DNA from: Quercus robur
Taxonomy: Eukaryota > Streptophyta > Magnoliopsida > Fagales > Fagaceae
DNA length: 64,000 nt
Assembly (NCBI RefSeq): GCF_932294415.1
Contig: NC_065537.1
Coordinates: forward strand, 69,755,761-69,819,760
Direction of reading: 5' to 3'
Position 1 is the stretch's first letter. Every line of letters begins with the position of its first letter. A model generated the notes under the pieces. The model was not told where the DNA came from. It did no database searches and saw only the letters and a program-made list of their open reading frames with translations. This document shows positions 22,552-35,787 of this stretch, piece after piece. A program made the position numbers and the translations under genes.

Positions 22552-23464
22552 CATATTATTAGGAATTGTCAAGATTCTCCAAACATCTCTAATGCTACAA
22601 AAGTGTGTGATAGTTTAGTGAGGGACCTAGAAAGTAGAAAGAACCAAATTAAGAAGCTACAGGACTTATGGCATGACCAACAAGACCTATTCTATTACTC
22701 CCAAGTCTTTGTTTCACACACAGATTTACTGGAAAAGCTCTTTCTAGGTGGAAATTCTGGACACGTTTGTAGTTGCAAAAAACTTTTACATTTTTTTTTT
22801 GGTAATATGGACAAACTTTTACATCTTTGCTATCATGCTTGGATATTCTGTTAAACAATATTGGTAACACACTTAGTAACAATAAATAGCCAATTAGTAT
22901 CTTAGTCTGATGATAAAGAATTATCTTCAGGAACGGATGTCATAAGTTGAAACTCTCTAAAATAAAAAAAAAATAACATTTTCACTAATAATAAACACAT
23001 GTTAAACTTTAAGTAAAACTCAAAACTACTCATTCTATCCCTGGAAGCTGAGTTTTACCAATCATCATTTTTTAACTAAAAAAATATTGTCAGTATCTGC
23101 ACATTAGGCTATGAGCAATTTTAGTCCTTAAAATTTAAAGTGATCATGTTTGGCTTCTAGTGAGCTCAATTGATCAATCTCTTAGTTTATAAGGTCTCGT
23201 TTGGTAGAGTTGTTAAATAACTCATTTTCAGTTTTTAAACAACATTATACGCATTTTCACACACTTTTTCACCTATATGTATTTTAAAAAAAAACAAATA
23301 ATATTACTCAAACTCCTTTACCAAAAAAGTCCTAAAACACTTTAAATGATTCTGTACCTAACAAATTTAAAATGATAGCTTTTACGTGTCTGAACACATT
23401 ATTTATGAAACTAAAAGTGATCATTTTAAAAGGAGACTAAAATTATTTATCAGTTGAACTTTAA

Positions 23465-24892
23465 TGGCCTGTTTGGAAGTTTAGAGAGGGAGGAGAGTAG
23501 AGTGGAGTAGAGGGGAGGAGAGTAGTGGGGAGGAGAGTAGAGGGGAATAGTTCACCTCCACCTTGTTTGGATCTTTTTAAAATTAGTAAGGGAGAATGGA
23601 GTAATTAGCCCTTCCCATTGTTTGGATGTTTTAAAAATTAGGATGGAGAGGAGGAGAAATTATTTAAATAGACAAATTTACCCTTATTTGAAAATGGACT
23701 TACAATATTGGTCTATGATTAATTTGTTAGATTTAATAATTATGACTATAACATGCAATAATTTTTTTATAATTTTTTTTTCCTGATGTGAATTAAATAA
23801 TCAATATTAGTCTATAATTAAATTTTTTTCTGCTTTTTTATTATACTAAAAAAACCATCCTTAATTGATAATAATTAAAATAAGAAAATAAAATGTTTGG
23901 ATGCAGAAAAAACAATTCTAATGTGGCTTGTGAGTGCCAAAATTAGCATAATAATTATAAAAAAATCTGAAAAAAAAAAAAAAAAAAAAATTGATAGGTC
24001 TTTTCTTCAAAATCCCAATCATAAGCACAGATTAGAAATTTCACAACTAGTTTGGAAAGTCCCACCTCCACGTTTATTAATTAAATTTTTACACCAAAAA
24101 CAAAAACTAGTTCTTTAACTTTTTAGTTTTATATATTAAAAAACAAAAGCGTCATACTCATGCAACGGAGAATCTGATTGACCAAAGTCCAGAGAAAGAA
24201 ATGGCGACGCCATTGCCTGGTCTATATCGGAGATCCTTGCCCTTTCCTCCGGAAATCGAATTTTGCTTCCTCTGAAGGCGCTTTGGGACTCGACGCCGCC
24301 GCCACCGCTCTTAGCTCATCTCTCTACACCGTCAACGGCGGCCAGCGCGCCGTCATCTTCGACCCAGATTTGCTGTCTACCCATTTTTCCCTTCACTCTC
24401 TCTCACTTGACGAACCCAGATTTGCTGTCTTTGGGTTCAGATCTGAGCTGCTAACATGTTTTTGTATTCGTGTGTGTGAGATTTTCATTGTAATATGTTT
24501 GATTGTGGAGTGTGAATTCATTGTTGTCTAATTGTGGAGCGGTTTGAATCGGATGTGTGAAACAGTGAGGTTCTTTTTTTTTTTTTTCATTCACCTTAAA
24601 TTTTCTCAGGAGACAAACAAAAATTATTTATATAATCAGTTTGTAATTTTGTTAATTTAGAAAGGGTAAATTGGAGAATTCATTTGGTCAATAATTTAAC
24701 TACTCTCCTCTCCCTCCAAATCTCTCCAATTTGGGGGAATTAAAAATGAAGGGTTAGAGGTAATTGAAACCCCTCCAAATCTCTCCAAACCCCTCCCCCT
24801 CCTTCCTTAAAAAACTTCCAAACAAGGTAATTGAATTACTCTCCCTCACTCTACTCTACTCCCCCTCCTTTTTTAAACATCCAAACAGGCCA
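23465..24892. mobile_element. non-autonomous Harbinger-like element carrying host exon sequence
   Basis: Terminal inverted repeats TGGCCTGTTTGGA...TCCAAACAGGCCA are flanked by TAA at 23462-23464 and 24893-24895. A 3-bp TAA/TTA duplication is typical of PIF/Harbinger. The inverted repeats extend into degenerate purine-rich subterminal sequence (gagaggaggag-type on the left, ctccccctcc-type on the right), and extra copies of a cttgtttgga-like sequence recur inside (about 23565, 23620 and 24815). D1 and D3 lack the element. The middle, 24195-24365, is GC-rich and encodes part of a prohibitin. No transposase is present. It is a Pack-type element, a transposon that has captured genic sequence. Confidence 0.8.
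24268..24363 (+). pseudogene. captured prohibitin N-terminal exon fragment
   Basis: Thirty-two codons read SSEGALGLDAAATALSSSLY followed by TVNGGQRAVIFD. This matches the N-terminal membrane-anchor end of plant PHB3-type prohibitin, where a GLG.AAT.LN.SLYTVDGGQRAVIFD pattern is conserved. Prohibitins form ring complexes in the mitochondrial inner membrane. Homology ends sharply after the D at 24363 and begins near 24268. The sequence before it (from ATGGCGACGCC at 24200) is also GC-rich but I do not recognise it. A 17-bp direct repeat, acccagatttgctgtct, occurs at about 24363 and 24415. The local frame is open from 24178 to 24531, but as a gene this is a fragment. Confidence 0.8.
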
Positions 24893-26076
24893 TAAATTGC
24901 GACTGTGTATTTATTTATTTAAAGTAAGTAACACACATACAAAGTGAGTAATTTCCGTCATTCATGCATGATGCCATGGTTTCCGTGCCCAAACTGCACT
25001 CTTACCTGTCCATCTCAACCAATCCTAGCTCCCAATTGTCGTAAGAATTTCTAGTCTTGGCTCATTAATTGTGGAAACCTTTTCGTGTCGGACTTAGTTA
25101 GATTCAGTGTATGTGCACTGAATCCGGTCAAATAATAACACTTACTCCCTATTAAAAAAGTAGATACTTGTTATCATCTACCTTAAACAGGACCCTTTTG
25201 TGTCAATGACCCACAGAGAGGACAAAGGACCACAAAGTAAAACCATTTCTGATTCATTATATGGACTCTGCTTCCAAGAATTGTAAGTGGGTACGGCAGG
25301 ATGCATTTAAAAATGGGTCCACTAATTAAAAATTGGTCACGTAGTCTTTTCTTTTTTTTCTTTTTCCTTTTCCTTTTCAGACTTGTTCACACTTCCCTTT
25401 TTCTTAAACCTATTATAGGGATCAAGATCAAGTCCTCCCCTGCGCGGGATGGCCTTGGACAAAAGCCATCAAACTTTTTTTTAGTATTGTATATTTATAA
25501 ATTTAATACCTATTTTTTGGTGGACAAAAAGAACTTTTGATTTACTATTTTGGAAATGAAAAGAAAATCTTGCTAGACCCAAAAAATCCAAATTAAATTC
25601 GAAATAGGAAACTGATTCAAACTCTAATAAATCCTCACCTTGACTTAAATTTCATTTTGTAAGAGTTCCACTTCCAAAAAAGTGTCGAACTCACATTTGA
25701 AAACATCCAAAGTTCATCAAATTTCTCCACATCTTGGTTTAAATCAAATTACCAAATACAAATTCTTAATAAATTTCCATTTTGCTGGGGCTTCTCTCAA
25801 GCCACAAAGTGTCAAACGAAAATTACCTATTAATATTAAAATTAAGAGAATAGAAAATTGATGAAGAGGAGTAGAAGGAAGGAAAGTCTAAAGGAATAGA
25901 AAAAATTAAATTGTTCGGTTTGATGTAATGCATGCTCAAAAGTTGTTTACAATGAATCCTAAGCAAGATATATATAAAAACTAGGAAATAGGGTTAGCCA
26001 TATTTAGGATTTACAACATAATTGGGCCTCTTGGGTCATTACACATAGCAAACCATAAATAATATATTCTTTAACA

Positions 26077-26110
<34 letters not shown>

Positions 26111-26912
26111 TATCTCCCCAAGTTACCTCCAAATGTGCTAAAAACGCCAAATACACCCGAACATGATGTCAAATTATTAGAATAATGAGCTTCAACATTC
26201 AATCTAGTGCACCTGTGGTGAGGGAAGATAAATTTCAGTGTATTAGAATACTTAGCTTCAAAATTCAAATCGTAACAATGTGTGGAGTGAAGTATTCTCT
26301 ACAGTAACAAGAATTTAAAAGATATTCTTTAACTCATTACCTACATTTTTTTTTTGGGAGAATCTCATCACCTACAAATTAGTTGGTAAATTAAGTATCA
26401 ACTTTCACGTTTTGTTTTACCTTTGAGAAAATTCATGACGCAAGAAAGCTAATTTGTGTGGGATTATGAAATCCCATCTCATTCAATATTTATGGAATTG
26501 ACAATCCATTTTTTAGAAGATATTTAGAATTATAAACAAAAATTAATTTTACAACAAATTCGAACTTCAAAATTTCTACAACAAATTAGTTAACTTTGTA
26601 GCCTTTACATGTCAATGTCAGCAAATTTTTTTTAAAAATTTGGGCTGATTCCGAATGCTATGTATAGCAGAATGAGCATATCAAATTTCAAGTTGCTCCA
26701 ATCTTTTCGGTTTTGTTAAAATTAAATAATAATAATAATAATTAAAAATAATTATAATCATAATAAAAATTATTAACACTAAGGCCTGTGGCTTTCTAAA
26801 TGCTATATGATTCCCTCTCCCCACCCCTCAGATCACATGCTCCGGAAGATAAATTAACAAAGATTTAAAAGTAAAAAAAATTAAAATTAAAATTACCTGC
26901 AGCTTGAAGTCT

Positions 26913-29900
26913 TTAATTATCCGTGGACACAGGTTCTAAAAGGTTTTGTCGAATTAAATGCAATTCAACTAAAGCATCAGTGATGTCCATCCTTTCTCTT
27001 GGAACTTCTGAGGAACAAGCAAGTCCAATTTCGAGTATCAAAATTAAGCATTCTTGAATTTTGAGACTTCCATTTTGATCCTGATTGGGAGTGTTGTTCA
27101 TTCTTATTTCTCCCTCTTGTCTTTCCCAAGGAAGAATAGGATCTATAATGTCAATTATTCGTTCTGGTAAATTTGCTTTAACAAAGCCATGAAGATTTAA
27201 GCTATTGAGAAAGATGCTATTAGTAGGCCTTTTTCCCGTGAACATCTCTAACAATAATATGCCATAACTATAAACATCACCATATATTGATACCTCATTT
27301 CCCATACCATACTCTGCAATTGCACATAAAATATATTGTAATTGCCATACTTTAATATCACAAAAAGAAGGGAAAGAAAAAATCTTACAAATTTTAAAGG
27401 ATGTTTTTCCAAGGCATGTAAAAAAATATAAAAATAAAAAAATAAAAGAAGAAGCTATAAGAAGAATAAAACTAGAAAATTATGTTTGAACACATTCTAT
27501 CTTCTAGATACAATACATCATTATTAAAACAATATTTTTATACTTAGAAGTTAGAACTGTTGTAGGAAATATGGGAAAAGTAAAAGAAAAAACTTTTTAA
27601 TTTAAGAAATGCAAAATATATTTACCTGGAGGAGTATAACCGATTGTTCCTCTAACCCCAATTGAGCTTGATTGATTAGCAGAAGAATCTTGGATGATAG
27701 AATGAAGGAATTTTGCCAAGCCAAAGTCACTTACATGTCCAATCATTTTATCATCAAGAAGAACATTGCTAGGCTTGAGGTCACAGTGAACAATTGGTGT
27801 TTGGCAATGATGATGAAGATAATCCAATGCACTAGCAACATCAATGGCGATATTTAGTCTTTGAATAAGACTCAATTTCCTTGAATTCTCAAAAGACTCA
27901 TTTGTTATTGGCGTTGGATGTAACCACTCATCTAGGTTGCCATTTCCAAAGAACTCATATACCAAAGCCTTAAAATCTTGACCTTGATCATCAATACCTG
28001 AATATGCTGTGAGTAGCTTTACAAGATTTTGGTGTCCGATGTTTCTTAGAGACTCAAACTCTGCTTTGAAACTTTTGGAAGCTCCACGACGTGCAAGGTT
28101 CAGCACCTTGATAGCAACTGTATGTCTATACTGATTAAGAATTCCTTTATACACTGACCCAAAACTGCCCACACCAACTAAATTAGCAGAAGAGAATCCA
28201 TCAGTGGCATTTAGGAGACTTTGGTAAGATACATCCAAAAAAAAATTTATTGGGTCACTTGAGGTGTTTTCTTTCCTTTTCTTTCTCAAAGAACAAAGAA
28301 ATAGAGATGATAGAATCAAAGATATGCCAAGAAGCCCAAATAGTATAAAGATAATCAACTTCAACATAGGAGTCAATTTTTTCTTCTTGGATTTTTTGTT
28401 GTTGCAGTCAGGAAGTTGAAACTTTGGTATGCCCCCACAAAGCTTACCATTTCCCTTAATCGAAGTTGCACTTGCATTCTTGAAAACTCCATTTGTTGGT
28501 ACCTCACCCTCAAAATGGTTGTACGAGAGATTCAATAATTTCAAGAAATCAAAACTCCCCAAAAATTTTGGAATCATGCCAGAAAAATTATTGTTAGAAA
28601 GGTCTAAATGTTCAAGACCTCTTATTGATTCCCAAGATGAAGGAACAACTCCTTGGAAAAAGTTTCTTCTCATGGATAGAAATTCTAGCTTTACACAACT
28701 TGCAAGACTTACCGGTATTTTACCAAACAACATATTTTTAGAAATATCCAAATGTTCTAAATTTTTCAAATTTCCTATTTCCATGGGAAGGACACCGGTG
28801 AATTGGTTGCCGGACAAGTCAAGGCTATTTGGTGAAAATGAGAGACCAATAACTTGCGAGGATATGATACCGCTAAGATTGTTATGGGGAAGATGAAAAG
28901 TTATCAAATTTTGGCACTGACTTAGACTTGAAGGGATGCTTCCTTGAAGATTATTGTCTCCTAAATACAACTCCAACAAATTTGTTAAATTTCCAAGAGA
29001 GGATGGAATGTTCCCAATGAAATTGTTTTGAGATAAATCCAAAAATTGTAATTTCTGAAGGTTTCCAAGTATAGAGGGGATATTACCTGAAAATTTATTG
29101 TTCCACATTTCTATATCTTCCAGGTTGATCAAATTCCCTATCACACTCGGAATATTTCCAGATATTTTATTATTATTCAAATAGAAAAAGGTAAGAGTAG
29201 TTGAGATGTTGCCAATACATTTAGGCAATTCCCCCCCAAAGTTGTTGGTATTAATCTCCAAATCTCTTAGGTTGGTAGCATTTGACAAAGAACAGAGAAA
29301 ACTCAAGTCATTTGCTCCTCCATTTCCAAGCTGGTTTTCAGTAATGGAAAACAACCTCACACTATTTAGCTTCTCTAAAGAAGGAACTTTTCCAGTTAGT
29401 TTATTCCCGGCCAAATTTAGTATATGTAAATTCGAGGCACTAGAAATTGAAATAGGGATAGATCCAATAAACTGGTTGTTGCTGATGGAAAATATTTCTA
29501 AATTTGGTAGAGTAATACCTATGTTCGGTGGAAGATGCCCTTGGATTTGGTTAACTCCTACATCAATCTTTGTTATTGAAGAGATATTGAAGAATGACGG
29601 AGGAATTGTACCAGACAACCTATTTGATGCCACAGCAAAGACTTTAAGTTTGGTCAATTGGCCAAAAGAATCAGGGATACTCCCACCCAAGTTATTATAA
29701 GCTACAGATAAGCCTTTTAGAGATGATAAGTTTCCAAAAGAAGATGGGATAATTCCTGTCAAACTATTTTTATGAATGGCTAAGATTTGGAGCTTTGACA
29801 AGGTGCCAAGTTTTGTGGGGATTTCTCCAACCAGATTATTAACAGCTGCATGAAACAATATGAGGTTGGCACAACTGGATAAATTGCTAGGAATTGTTCC

Positions 29901-30332
29901 ATTTATTGTGTTATTGTTCAATTCCAAGACTCGTAGTCTACGCAAACGGCCAATTTCTTGAGGAATTTCATTATAAAAGCTATTGTTTTCAAGGTTTAAC
30001 TTCCACAAAAAACTTAAATTTCCAATATTTGGGGATATAGAGCCTACCAGTTTCTGAGATTGCAGGTCCAACATAGTGACCCTTTGATGTCGGCGACCAC
30101 AGGAAACACCTTTCCATTGGCAAAAGTGGATGCTATCATTCCAAGAGCTCATGACCCTGAGAGGATCTTTACTAATCTTGCCTTTGAAGTCGAGCAATGC
30201 CAACCGGTCTGTCTCACTACTCTCGCCAACCACAGAGGTGTGAAACAAGCCAAAGCAGCAGAGAAGGATAAACGTGTGCATGGAAAAAGATGATGATGGT
30301 GGAGCTGAACTCGGGTGTGGACAAGGCCCCAT
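26913..30332 (-). CDS. RLK3: intact LRR XII non-RD receptor-like kinase
   Basis: Two exons, 30332-27626 and 27313-26913, join in frame at ...TPP-E-YGMGNE with GT/AG borders (donor at 27625, acceptor at 27314) to give 1035 residues. Order: signal peptide (hydrophobic core HTFILLCCFGLF, residues 19-30), LRR N-terminal cap (about 40-80, SWNDSIHFCQW), about twenty LRRs (about 85-640), transmembrane helix (about 655-680) followed by RKKRK, and a kinase domain with GVGSFGSVYKG (about 719), VAIK lysine (about 742), HCDLKPSN (about 849) and DFG (about 868). HCD in place of HRD makes it non-RD, as in EFR, FLS2 and Xa21, which sense microbial molecules at the plasma membrane. Compared with RLK4, a 4-base insertion near 26930 makes the protein end at ...PVSTDN before the likely second donor. 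The ligand cannot be told from sequence. Confidence 0.93.
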
Positions 30333-30433
30333 GCAATGTGAATGAAAAGGCTTTTGTTTAACGAAAATGGTGGTTTATCAAATTTTGAAATGGATGTGTA
30401 TGTATGATTGTTTTGCAGCTGAAAAAGAACCAA

Positions 30434-30441
30434 ATTTATAG
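30434..30441 (-). promoter_or_regulatory. TATA box of RLK3
   Basis: The minus strand reads TTGCTATAAATTTG about 100 bp before the ATG. The same core sits at the same distance before RLK4 and RLK5. An initiation site about 30 bp downstream would leave a short 5' leader. Confidence 0.6.
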
Positions 30442-31627
30442 CAAGGGAAAGAAGACCAGTAGTCCAAGTAATAGTGAAGTTCTTCGGACCCACTTCTAAA
30501 TTTTACTAATATTGACGAATCATTATTAGTCAGAACCTATAATGGACGATAAGACAATTGATCATATTTCTTGACCAAAGTCGGCATGTAAAAGTAGAAA
30601 AGTAAAGCCTTTCTGGAAACTGTTAAAGCTTAGGAACCAAATTAACAACTCATAAAATTTTTGAGGGACTGAATTATACAGAAGAACCAGAGAAATAACG
30701 TGTGGGACAATCATAGAGACCTGTTGAATTTTCTTATTCACACAAGAGAAAGATGCGGTTAGATTCTCCATGGAAAAATCTCTAATACTACACAAGAGGG
30801 ATGTGATAGTGAGTAACCGTAAGGAAAAAGGCAGCGGACTTACGGGCATGACTAAGAAGACCTGTCCTTGTAAGTTGTAACCCTAAAAGTCTTTGTTTCA
30901 CACTGATTTTACGACCTGTTTACATGACACACTCTTTAAAGGAGATATAAATCGTGTGGACAATAATTAGGTAGATCAAACTGGGGGGGGGGGGGGGGGG
31001 GGGGGGGGATTGCTGACCTGGAATGAAAAGAACGTAGGAGAAAACTCCATCAACTTTGCTATCATGCTTGGCTGAATCGGCTCCACTCTTTAAAGCAATA
31101 TCACTGTAATTATTCTATCATATCTATTTTTTTTTTAAAAAATTATTGTAATAAATATGTTAAACTTCAAGGTAAAACTCAAAAGTACTGATTCTATCTC
31201 TGCAGTCCGAGTTTTACTGATCATCTTTTAAAAAAAGAAGACAAAAGACCCTCTTTGTCTCTGTATAAGCATTTTATTTCCCTAAAATTTAATACAATCA
31301 TTTTTAGCTAGGAAGTATGGATACTTAATTTAGAGTATCATACATTATATTTGTATTATACCGGTGTTGTATTAGCCGTTTTATATTATAATTTTTCAAA
31401 AATTGTTTGTCTCTGTGTTGTACTTGTATCCGAGTCTGTGCTTTCTAAATTTATAGTCTCTAACAAGTCTAAAATAATCATTTTTAATCCCTGATAAATT
31501 AAAAGTAATCACTTTTATTTCTTATAAAGTGATAACATGTTAGAGATTTGGCCATCCAATCAAAGTAACTAAAAGTGATCATTTTAAATTTCAATATCTA
31601 AAATTTTACATAATCATTGATGCATAA

Positions 31628-31667
<40 letters not shown>

Positions 31668-31960
31668 GTAACAGTTCAAATCAATAAAAATACTGATTGG
31701 AGTCAATACTCGGGATTCCGTCATTCATAAATAGAAGTGCCTTTTGCTAGTTAAGTTCTGATTTTTGGAGGGGTAGAATGAAACCAATCGCAAATCATGA
31801 GTTTTGCAAAAATATGTGTTGTTCTATTTTATTATTATTATTATTTATTATTTATTAATTTTTTTGCAAGTTAAAAGTGTTCAAATGAATATCTTGACTT
31901 AGACGTAAAGCTGCCACTGTCCAAAAGAACAAAGTGTATATGTTTGTTCTATTTAAACCC
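30442..31960. repeat. 5' flank block of RLK3
   Basis: Non-coding. Homologous to 39304-40400, 47348-48180 and 56542-57000, sharing landmarks such as agtctttgtttcacac, gatataaatcgtg and gattggagtcaatact. It holds a run of 26 G at 30983-31008, where the paralogue at 47500 has only GGGG, and a run of 32 T at 31633-31664. The end (31740-31930) matches 47180-47353 and 50070-50290. I see no gene. Confidence 0.8.
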
Positions 31961-32570
31961 CTTAAAACCATATTAGTTTAACCTAATGAATTAGCCAAGT
32001 AGTTACTTAAATTAATTAGGGGATCTAGGTTAAACACATGAAAACATATTACTTAGTGTGGAAAATTAAAGAAGACAGTAATATGATGACCTAGGAAAAC
32101 CAATGAAACCAACTGTTTCAAGGTAAAAAATTTGAGTAGAATTTAACCTAATTATTCTTAAGATAAATAAATCCACTATGATAGAATGGAAGTTTACAAT
32201 AGATTTAAACCCTAAATCTAAAGCGATCTCTTATAGAACTTACTAACACAACCACATGCAACTCTGACTCCATGGACACTTTTATTTTGAATTTGCTAAA
32301 CACAAACTCTCACGTTTGTGACTTTGAAATCCCACTCAAAGGTTTAGCAACACAAACTCTTTAGTTTTTGACTCCAAGACCACCCTTGAAGGTTTAAATC
32401 ATTAGCTATGTATGATCTCGTTGCAGTAACTTCAGATCTATTAGTTCTAAAAGTATGAGAATGATTTTTAGTAGTGACTTTGAAAGGAGAAGGCACAATA
32501 TATTTTAGATCCCACAAAAGCACCTCCAAAGTCATAATAAAACGTGGCTTAAGATTTCCTTTAAATACTA
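31961..32570 (-). mobile_element. decayed LTR fragment, Sirevirus-like family
   Basis: It begins aaaccccttaaaaccat, matching the start of the LTRs at 6999 and 11473, and follows them through ggatctaggtta, a ctaggaaaacca stretch and cttactaacacaacca to aaacgtggctta. It is much more diverged than the other members and lacks the last third of the LTR. The right edge joins block D3 at tatgtatcggaccac. Confidence 0.75.
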
Positions 32571-35500
32571 TGTATCGGACCACTTGGACCACTTTTCAAA
32601 TAGTGGGTATTTTGATATTTTTACCAAATGGTAGAATTGATTCCATACTAAATAATCTCCTGCCATGAAGGTTTTAAATCAACCTTTCTTATTGTAAGCT
32701 CATTCCACTCTTTGTTATTATATAAGGTACGATCTCATTTAAACTATCTATATGAGCTTAATTTAGATATTCTAACTTATGGTATGAGATTCTTAAAAAA
32801 AAAAAAAAAAAGTTCCTTATGTTATGTGATGACTCGCAGAACATCATCACGTCCATATACTAAAATACATGTATATCAACTGTTATTAAAATTTATTAGA
32901 CCCGTTGTTTAAAAAATTATACAAAAATAGTAGTATCATTTTATGTACTAATTGACAGAGGCTAGTGGTTAAACGGAAGGATTGGATTGATAAAAATTAA
33001 AACCTTAGGAACCAAACTAACAACTCATCAAAATGTTGAGGGTCTAAATTGTTTTTAACCAAAAAAAAAAAAAACATGTGGAGCATTAAAGACCAGTGGA
33101 AGTTGCATTCACAACCAAAATAAAAACATGTGGGCATTAGGGACCTGTGGAATTTTCTTTCACAACCAAAAAAGAAAAAGAAAAAGAAAAGATGTTACTT
33201 GTTAGTTGTTAGCATATTATCAGGAATGGTCAAGATTCTCCATGGAAAGCATCTCTAATGCTACAAAAGCGTGTGATAGTTTAGTGAGGGACCAAGAAAG
33301 TAGAAAGAACCAATTTAAGAAGCTACAGGACTGGCATGACCAACAAGACCTATCCTATTACTCCCAAGTCTTTGTTTCACACACAGATTTACTGGAAAAG
33401 CTCTTTCTAGGTAAAAATTCTGGACACGTTTGTAGTTGCAGAAAACTTTTACAATTTTTTTTTGGTAATATGGATAAACTTTTACATCTTTGCTATCATG
33501 CTTGGATATTCTGTTAAACAATTAATATTAGTAATACACTTAGTAACAATAAATAACAACAAAAATAACATTTACACCATTAATAAACACATGTTAAACT
33601 TCAGGGTAAAACTCAAAACTACTCATTCTATCCCTGTAGGATTAGTTTTACCAATCATCATTTTAAACAAAATATTTTGACGGTCTCTACACATTAGCCT
33701 ATGAGCAATTTTAATCCTTAAAATTTGAAGTGATCATATTTGACATTTTGACTCTTAGTAAGCTCGATTGATTGATCCCTTGGTCTATAAAAAACTTCAA
33801 ATGATCGATTTTAATACCTAAAAAATTTAAAATTATAACTTTTAGCTCCTATGGAGTGATGATGTGTCTGAACACGTTATTTAAGAGTCTAAAAACGATC
33901 ATTTCAAAAGGAGACTCGTTTCCATGCCCAATCCTAGCTCCCAATTATCGTAAGAATTTCTAGTCTTTACTCATTAATTATGGAAACCTTTTTGTGTCAA
34001 TGCCCCACAGAGAGGACAAAGGACCACAATGATTGAAGACCAGTCCTTGTGAATGCGGCACTCAAGAATAGTAAAACCATTTCTGATTCAATTATATAGA
34101 CTTTGCTTTCAAGAATTGTAAAGTGGGTACGGCAGGATGCATTTAAAGATGGGGTCCACTAATTAAAAATTGGTCATGTAGTCTTTTCCCTTTTTCTTTT
34201 TCTTTTTCTTTATCCTTTTCCTTTTCAGACCTGTTCACATTTCTCTTTTTCTTAAACCTAGGCTATTAGGGATTAGGAAAATTATCAGGACTTATGAGAT
34301 ACTTTTTTTAGGGATCAAAATCAAGTCATCTTCTGCGTGGGAAGAACTTGATATTTAGGTGAAAGCCATCAAACCATGTAAATTTATAACTCTCAATGCC
34401 TATTTTTTGATGGGCAAGAAGATTTCATTTACTTTTTTGGAAATGACAAAACAAATCATGCTAGACCTAGAAAATCCAAATTAAATCAAAACAGGAGACT
34501 GATTCAAAATCTAATAAATCCCCTCCTTGACTTAAATTCCATTTTGTAAGATTCCCACTTAATCCAAAAAGTGTCTTACTCAAATTTGAAAACCACAAAA
34601 GTTCATCAAATTTCTCCCCATCCTGGTATAAATCAAGCTACCAAATACAAATTCTTAACAAATTTCCATTTTGCTGAGGCTTCTCTCAAGCCACAAAGTG
34701 TCAAACAAAAATTACCTATTAATATTAAAATTGAGAGAATAGAAAATTCATGAAGAGGAGCAGAAGGAAGGAAAGTCTAAAGGAACACAGAAAATTGCAT
34801 TGTTCGGCTTGATGTAATGTATGCTCAAAAGTTGTTTACAGTGAATCCTAAGCAAGGTATATGTAAAAACTAGAAAATATGGTTAGCCGTAATTAGGATT
34901 TACAACATAATTGAGCCTCTTGGGTCATTACACCTAGCAAATCATAAATAATATATTCTTTAACAAAAAAAAAAAAAAAAAAAATACATATCTTCCCAAG
35001 TTACCTCCAAATGTGCTAGAAACGCCAAATACATCCGAACATGATATCAAAGTATTAGAATAATGAGCTTCAACATTCAGTCTAGTGCACCTGTGGTGAG
35101 GGAAGATAAATTTCAATGTATTAGAATACTTAGCTTCAAAATTCAAATCGTATCGATGTGGGGAGTGAGGTTTCCTCTACAGTAACAAGAATTTAAAAGA
35201 TATTCTTGAACTCATTACCTACAATTTTATTTATTTTTTGAGAATCTCATCACCTACAAATTAGTTGGTAAATTAAGTATCAACTATCAAGTTTTGTTTT
35301 ACCTTTGAGAAAATTCATGATGCAAGAAAGCTAATTTGTGTGGGATTATGAAATCCCATCTCATTCAATATTGATGGAATTGACAATCCATTTTTTAGAA
35401 GATATTTAGAATTATAAACAAAAATTAATTTTACAACAAATTCGAAATTCAAAATTTCTACAACAAATTAGTTAACTTTGTAGCCTTTACATTTCAATGT

Positions 35501-35647
35501 CAGAAATTAAAAAAAAATAAAAAAAATAAAAAAATTGGGCTGATTCCGAATGCTATGTGTAGCAGAATGAGCATATCAAATTTCAAGTTGCTCCAATCTT
35601 TTCGGTTTTGTTAGAATTAAATAACAATAATAATAATAATAATAATA

Positions 35648-35681
<34 letters not shown>

Positions 35682-35750
35682 TATAATAATAATTATAATA
35701 AAAATTATCAACACTAAGGCCTGTGGCTTTCTAAATGCTCCGGAAGATAC
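32571..35750. repeat. segmental duplication block D3 (3' flank of RLK4)
   Basis: The most continuous copy of the D block, with neither the solo LTR of D1 nor the Pack element of D2, so it serves as the empty-site reference for both. It contains an AAT/ATT microsatellite that is itself palindromic at about 35622-35700. Landmarks shared with D2 at the right end include tagtgcacctgtggtgaggg and ggctgattccgaatgctatg. No gene is present. Confidence 0.85.
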
Positions 35751-35787
35751 ATTAACAAAGATTTAAAATTAAAAAAATTAAAATTAC

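Larger units (their letters stand above)
22552..26900. repeat. segmental duplication block D2 (3' flank of RLK3)
   Basis: Collinear with D3 (32571-35750) and with D1. It begins at the copia LTR edge, is interrupted by a 1.43-kb Pack-type element at 23465-24892, and continues to the end of RLK3. It contains an A31 run at 26078-26108, absent at that length from the paralogue (about 20 at 34964), and no gene. The part from 25850 to 26900 is the segment missing from D1. Confidence 0.82.

Noticed and set aside
24178..24531. 117-codon ORF as a real gene
   Set aside because: Only 32 codons match prohibitin. The rest is outside any known frame, and the whole lies inside a transposable element.
28429..29700. 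Plus-strand ORFs antisense to RLK3, repeated antisense to RLK4 and RLK5
   Set aside because: Shadows of the LRR codon pattern on the opposite strand. Conserved only because the receptor genes are conserved.
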